This document shows, piece by piece, positions 60,842 to 64,000 of a DNA stretch of 64,000 bases. The translations under genes were made by a program, and so were the position numbers. The notes beneath the pieces were generated by a model. That model made no database searches, was not told the origin of the DNA, and worked only from the letters and a program-made list of their open reading frames with translations. How positions within the stretch are numbered: position 1 is the first letter of the stretch; each line of letters starts with the position of its first letter. This DNA comes from Solobacterium sp. (GTDB taxonomy: Bacteria > Bacillota_I > Bacilli_A > Erysipelotrichales > Erysipelotrichaceae): the NCBI GenBank assembly GCA_017432325.1, contig JAFRJJ010000083.1, positions 1 through 64,000 on the forward strand, read 5' to 3'.

Positions 60842-61855
60842 TTATGATGTTCTTTCAAAAATCAGTTCTTTATATTCCTCTGATCCCGGAGAGGCAATGC
60901 GTGCATAAATTACCGACCCGTTGATCGTCATGCATAATTCCTCGGGTTCTTCCCCTTCTGAAACAAATCGGAAATACCATGAAGAGTCACAATCTGACAA
61001 TGGTTCATGAACAATGGAATCCAGACGGTATGTTTTTTCTTCATCATCCAGCTGATATGCCCGTACGGTGATCGTATCTTCCCAGCCTGAATAATCAAAG
61101 TTATAGCTTCCATCTTTGAAATCCGTTTCCTGTTTTGTACCGTCCGCAAGTATTGTTGTCTGATGCGTACTCGTCCAGAATCCCATCAGAAACAGTTGTG
61201 CTTCGTCGTCAGTGTTTTCAACATTTCTCCCGCTGTAAATCTTCTCTCCATCATGAAGAAGATATGTTTCCAGCAGTTCAATATCAGTTAATGCTTCATA
61301 ATACAGATCATTGAAACCTTTCAGGATCCTGGAACCGCCTTCCGGTATAACATTGTCATAACTGATCGTATGTGATGATCTTTTGTACCCTCCGATTGTC
61401 TCGTCATTGAAGATCATTCTGATCGACGTAGAAGGCGCATCAAGAGCGATAAATTCGTCATCAAATGGCAGCTTATCCCATACGGAAAGATTGTTTTCTT
61501 TGATGTATTCGTTCAGACGGTCAAGTATCGTCTGATCCTTTACAAGATACCTGTATCCGCGGATCGGAATGTTATGCATGGGAGATGCTTCAGATGTATA
61601 GATGATCTGTCCATCTGTTTCCAATCTGAGTGAACTGCTGTTTGAATCTCCAAGCATACCTCCGCCGGTACTGAATCCAGCTTCAATTAAAGGTCCATGC
61701 TCAACAGTGACTTTTTTCAGCTGCGAAAGCGTTACTTTTTTGCTGAATTCATCAATGTCTTCATATTTCTTTTCTCCGGAAAAGCATGATGTCAGTGTCA
61801 GCATAATTCCTCCTGTGATCATTGACTGCAGTATGATTCGTATGATTCTCTTCAT
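60842..61855 (-). CDS. Lipoprotein of unknown function
   Basis: A 337-residue exported lipoprotein. The ATG at 61855 follows GGGAGAAG. The signal ends in the lipobox LTSC at about residue 24. The mature part is a soluble mixed alpha/beta domain with no motif I recognise. Short stretches such as GFSTGGGMLGDSNSSSLRLE resemble secreted copies of DUF-type lipoproteins in Firmicutes, but I cannot assign a family. It lies 62 bases after the DUF4139 gene on the same strand, so co-transcription is possible. Confidence 0.8.
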   Translation of the reverse strand: MKRIIRIILQSMITGGIMLTLTSCFSGEKKYEDIDEFSKKVTLSQLKKVTVEHGPLIEAGFSTGGGMLGDSNSSSLRLETDGQIIYTSEASPMHNIPIRGYRYLVKDQTILDRLNEYIKENNLSVWDKLPFDDEFIALDAPSTSIRMIFNDETIGGYKRSSHTISYDNVIPEGGSRILKGFNDLYYEALTDIELLETYLLHDGEKIYSGRNVENTDDEAQLFLMGFWTSTHQTTILADGTKQETDFKDGSYNFDYSGWEDTITVRAYQLDDEEKTYRLDSIVHEPLSDCDSSWYFRFVSEGEEPEELCMTINGSVIYARIASPGSEEYKELIFERTS

Positions 61856-61917
61856 TGGTCTTCTCCCGTAGTAAATGCTGTTCATGGCATCAGACTGCCG
61901 CTGCAGGCACACCTGAA

Positions 61918-63513
61918 TCAGTACATTTTATATCCGCATTCAGGGCAGAATTTCATATCATCCGGAACATCGTTTCCGCAGCAGGGACATACAGACGGCC
62001 GTACAGATTCATACAGCTGCTTATCCTTCGGCCAGCTGATGTTATATGCAAGATTCAGTACCTTTGTTTCTTTTGGACCAGCAGCGCACTTCCATGTCAG
62101 GATGCCGTTGTCTGCTGCTTCCGCATGATCGTTGTTCTTTGTTTCAACAATGATGGTCTTTTCCTGTGAGGACGGGACCTGATCCTGAACAGTCACAGTA
62201 ACCTCGGTATTCCTGCTGTTTGTCAGCTTCAGCTCATATACATACTCTGTTGTCCGCTGATTCTTGAGCAGCGCGTCAGATGTCTTACGCTTCTTTTCTG
62301 TCCGGCTGACCTGGATCCCTTCTGCTTTTCCAAGCGGAACATTCATAGTCTCTTTTGTCAGATCCGGTGCCACGGATGTTTCGCCGGAATAAACACCATT
62401 CAGGTAAATTCCTGCTGTTCCCCTGATGTCCGAAGGAAGATCCTTTGTCTTCAGTTTAGCCACCAGATATACATGGACATCCTTTTTCGGAACAGCCAGC
62501 AGCTCGTATTCAGCAGGAAGTTCATATACCTTGAGATCAGCCATGACGCCCTTTGTACCGGAAGGTATCGTTTTCCTGCCGGGCAGAGTATATTCCGTCA
62601 TTGTTTCTTCCGACGAAACCTCCGCGCCTTCTGTTTCAATGCGCGCCATTTCAACTGTTTCTTCGATATCCATACTGGTATCTTCAACAGCATCCATCAT
62701 AGCCATCATGGGAGAGCTCATTGCCATCATATTTCTCCCCATGGCAGCACTCTTCGCAAAAGTCTTGGGCTGCGGTTTTCTGAAACTCAGATATACAGGT
62801 GACAGTTCAGGAACGCTTCCGCCGGAAGGTGTGCTTGTCAGCAGGGAAACCGGGATATTTTCCCAGTCCTCATCTGTATTCTGACTGACCCTGGCTCTTG
62901 ATTTCATCGTTACCGGGCCTTCAGCATCCGTGTGGATCTCATACACAAAATTCCACATCGCATGCACATCATGATACGTGAGTTCAAATGGATATGTTCC
63001 GGCTGAAGGAACTTCCAGAACAGCCGTAATGACCGGAAGACTCTCCAGGCGTTCGGCCTCACTCAGATCTTTTTCCAGTTTTCTGATCCTGCTGTTGAGA
63101 TCGTTGATCGAATCATACAATTTGTTCAGACGGTCCGGCAGTCTGGTAATGTAGTTTTCAACATCTGTCAGATCCGGTTTGCTGGTTCCCTGGAATGCAC
63201 CATTGCTTTTCCATAAGGATATCTGAAGTTCGTGGATCTCCTTCTGTCTCTGCAAAGCGGTCATATCTTCCCTGATCTTCGCAGATGGACGATCCTCAGG
63301 CTCATCTTCTGTTCCATAACTGAAGCGGATGTCAGACAGTCCTGTTCCTGCAGGGAAAAACAGCTTGACCGTATCCGTATCAGAGCCATTGGAAAGTCCC
63401 AGGATACGAAGTGTATTGGTCCCCTGTTCCAGCACAACACTGCCCTTTCTTGTGATCTCTGCTCCTCTGCGGTATACCTGTACAGCAGATACTGTAGTCT
63501 GAATAGTCTGCAT
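61918..63513 (-). CDS. DUF4139 (MuiA-like) protein with C-terminal zinc ribbon
   Basis: A 531-residue cytoplasmic protein. An N-terminal DUF4140-like part (about 8-95) precedes a coiled coil (about 125-160) and a DUF4139 domain (about 190-495). A zinc ribbon follows (CPCCG ... CPECG in the last 23 residues). A Met-rich loop occurs near 265-280. Family members include mucoidy inhibitor A, whose biochemical role is unclear. No signal peptide is present, so this copy acts inside the cell. Confidence 0.85.
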   Translation of the reverse strand: MQTIQTTVSAVQVYRRGAEITRKGSVVLEQGTNTLRILGLSNGSDTDTVKLFFPAGTGLSDIRFSYGTEDEPEDRPSAKIREDMTALQRQKEIHELQISLWKSNGAFQGTSKPDLTDVENYITRLPDRLNKLYDSINDLNSRIRKLEKDLSEAERLESLPVITAVLEVPSAGTYPFELTYHDVHAMWNFVYEIHTDAEGPVTMKSRARVSQNTDEDWENIPVSLLTSTPSGGSVPELSPVYLSFRKPQPKTFAKSAAMGRNMMAMSSPMMAMMDAVEDTSMDIEETVEMARIETEGAEVSSEETMTEYTLPGRKTIPSGTKGVMADLKVYELPAEYELLAVPKKDVHVYLVAKLKTKDLPSDIRGTAGIYLNGVYSGETSVAPDLTKETMNVPLGKAEGIQVSRTEKKRKTSDALLKNQRTTEYVYELKLTNSRNTEVTVTVQDQVPSSQEKTIIVETKNNDHAEAADNGILTWKCAAGPKETKVLNLAYNISWPKDKQLYESVRPSVCPCCGNDVPDDMKFCPECGYKMY

Positions 63514-63656
63514 ATATGTTATCCTCCGTTATTTTATGATCTGGTCAATATAGTTTCTGTTTTCATTGTAACAGTTAACTGCTGTCCGCACGAGGACATG
63601 CACCAAAAACTTCGAATTCTTAATTTATGATCTCCTATAAAACATACTGTCCTGCA

Positions 63657-63694
63657 GAAAAAAGACCGTTTCCGGTCTGTTCCGGGAAACGATC
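63657..63694 (-). terminator. Terminator of uxaC
   Basis: On the minus strand GATCGTTTCCCGG pairs with CCGGAAACGGTC with one bulge and is followed by TTTTTT. Confidence 0.8.
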
Positions 63695-63706
63695 TTTTCA
63701 TGTGGA

Positions 63707-64000
63707 TTACAGTTGGAAATAACGTGCTGCGTTGTTGTAGCTGATACCTTCTACGATCTTCTTCAGAGAAGCTTCATAGTTCGGATATTCGCCGTTTTCT
63801 ACCCAGTTGCCTACCATGTTGCACATGATGCGGCGGAAATAGTCATGACGTGCATATGACAGGAATGAACGGGAATCCGTCAGCATTCCTACGAAGTTGC
63901 CGAGCAGACCGAGGTTTGCAAGGGCACGCATCTGATCTTCCATACCGCTCTTTGTGTCATTGAACCACCATGCAGAACCAAGCTGGATCTTGCCGGGTAC
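63707..64000 (-). CDS. uxaC: Uronate (glucuronate) isomerase, C-terminal part
   Basis: The last 97 residues of uronate isomerase; the gene continues past the window end. The segment [12 protein letters not shown] followed by [19 protein letters not shown] is characteristic of the enzyme that converts D-glucuronate to fructuronate and galacturonate to tagaturonate. It ends in a family-like NNAARYF tail. It points to pectin or glucuronide sugar use. Confidence 0.93.
   Translation of the reverse strand, partial: VPGKIQLGSAWWFNDTKSGMEDQMRALANLGLLGNFVGMLTDSRSFLSYARHDYFRRIMCNMVGNWVENGEYPNYEASLKKIVEGISYNNAARYFQL

Overview
The window reads as a piece of a fermentative, low-to-moderate GC Firmicutes chromosome. 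Strong AGGAGG-type ribosome binding sites, short intergenic gaps, T-tailed terminators, tRNA genes with encoded CCA, Alr, Pta, D-lactate dehydrogenase, CorA, FeoAB and PASTA proteins all fit. The mix of small intact housekeeping genes, DUF4003, LarC and truncated KdpD suggests the Erysipelotrichales or a neighbouring gut lineage. That placement is an inference; no rRNA gene is present to settle it.

Layout. 1-350: tail of a TnpB-type IS200/IS605 element with its right end and a probable omega-RNA. 350-4000: repeat lipoprotein, AlaX editing protein, sugar nucleotidyltransferase, Maf, tRNA-Thr. 4254-7313: large repeat-rich surface protein. 7458-10370: ferrous iron operon feoA-feoB with a Cys-rich partner and an HMA protein, behind a palindromic operator. 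10728-13761: DUF4003, coaX, coaBC. 13917-18723: phosphodiesterase, malQ, a five-tRNA cluster, a tyrosine phosphatase and alr. 18735-21339: tightly overlapping operon (phosphoesterase, unknown protein, patatin, prolyl-tRNA editing protein). 21454-29739: ROK kinase, larC, DUF3842, 6-phospho-beta-glucosidase, ogt, MATE pump, nitroreductase, M20 peptidase. 29918-33286: KtrA/TrkA, small membrane protein, KdpD-like kinase and KdpE-like regulator. 33430-39034: beta-helix lipoprotein, xpt, plsY, a drug/metabolite transporter, an MBL hydrolase and an aldo/keto reductase. 39158-40453: an HPr phosphocarrier domain fused to D-lactate dehydrogenase. 40604-45758: beta-glucosidase, an E2-like acyltransferase paired with an acyl-CoA synthetase, pta. 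45975-56562: HAD phosphatase, corA, flavodoxin-like reductase, pyk, a membrane protein/XRE pair, a divergent PRTase, a second tyrosine phosphatase, S10 peptidase, TetR, GNAT, LMW-PTP, deoxyinosine glycosylase. 56708-60791: PASTA protein with an ABC exporter. 60842-64000: lipoprotein, DUF4139 protein, start of uxaC.

How the genes fit together. Many belong to sugar fermentation: GH1 enzymes, ROK glucokinase, malQ, pyk, D-LDH, pta and uxaC. The standout is the HPr-D-LDH fusion, which would physically join the phosphotransferase relay to the lactate branch. It keeps the EI-phosphorylated His15 but has Asn where Ser46 is expected. Other candidates for new biology are the divergent PRTase whose acidic PRPP-motif pair reads Ala-Ala, the acyl-CoA synthetase/E2-like pair, the PASTA-ABC operon without a kinase, the KtrA-KdpDE locus without a KdpFABC pump, a structured element upstream of pta, and several genes that look leaderless.
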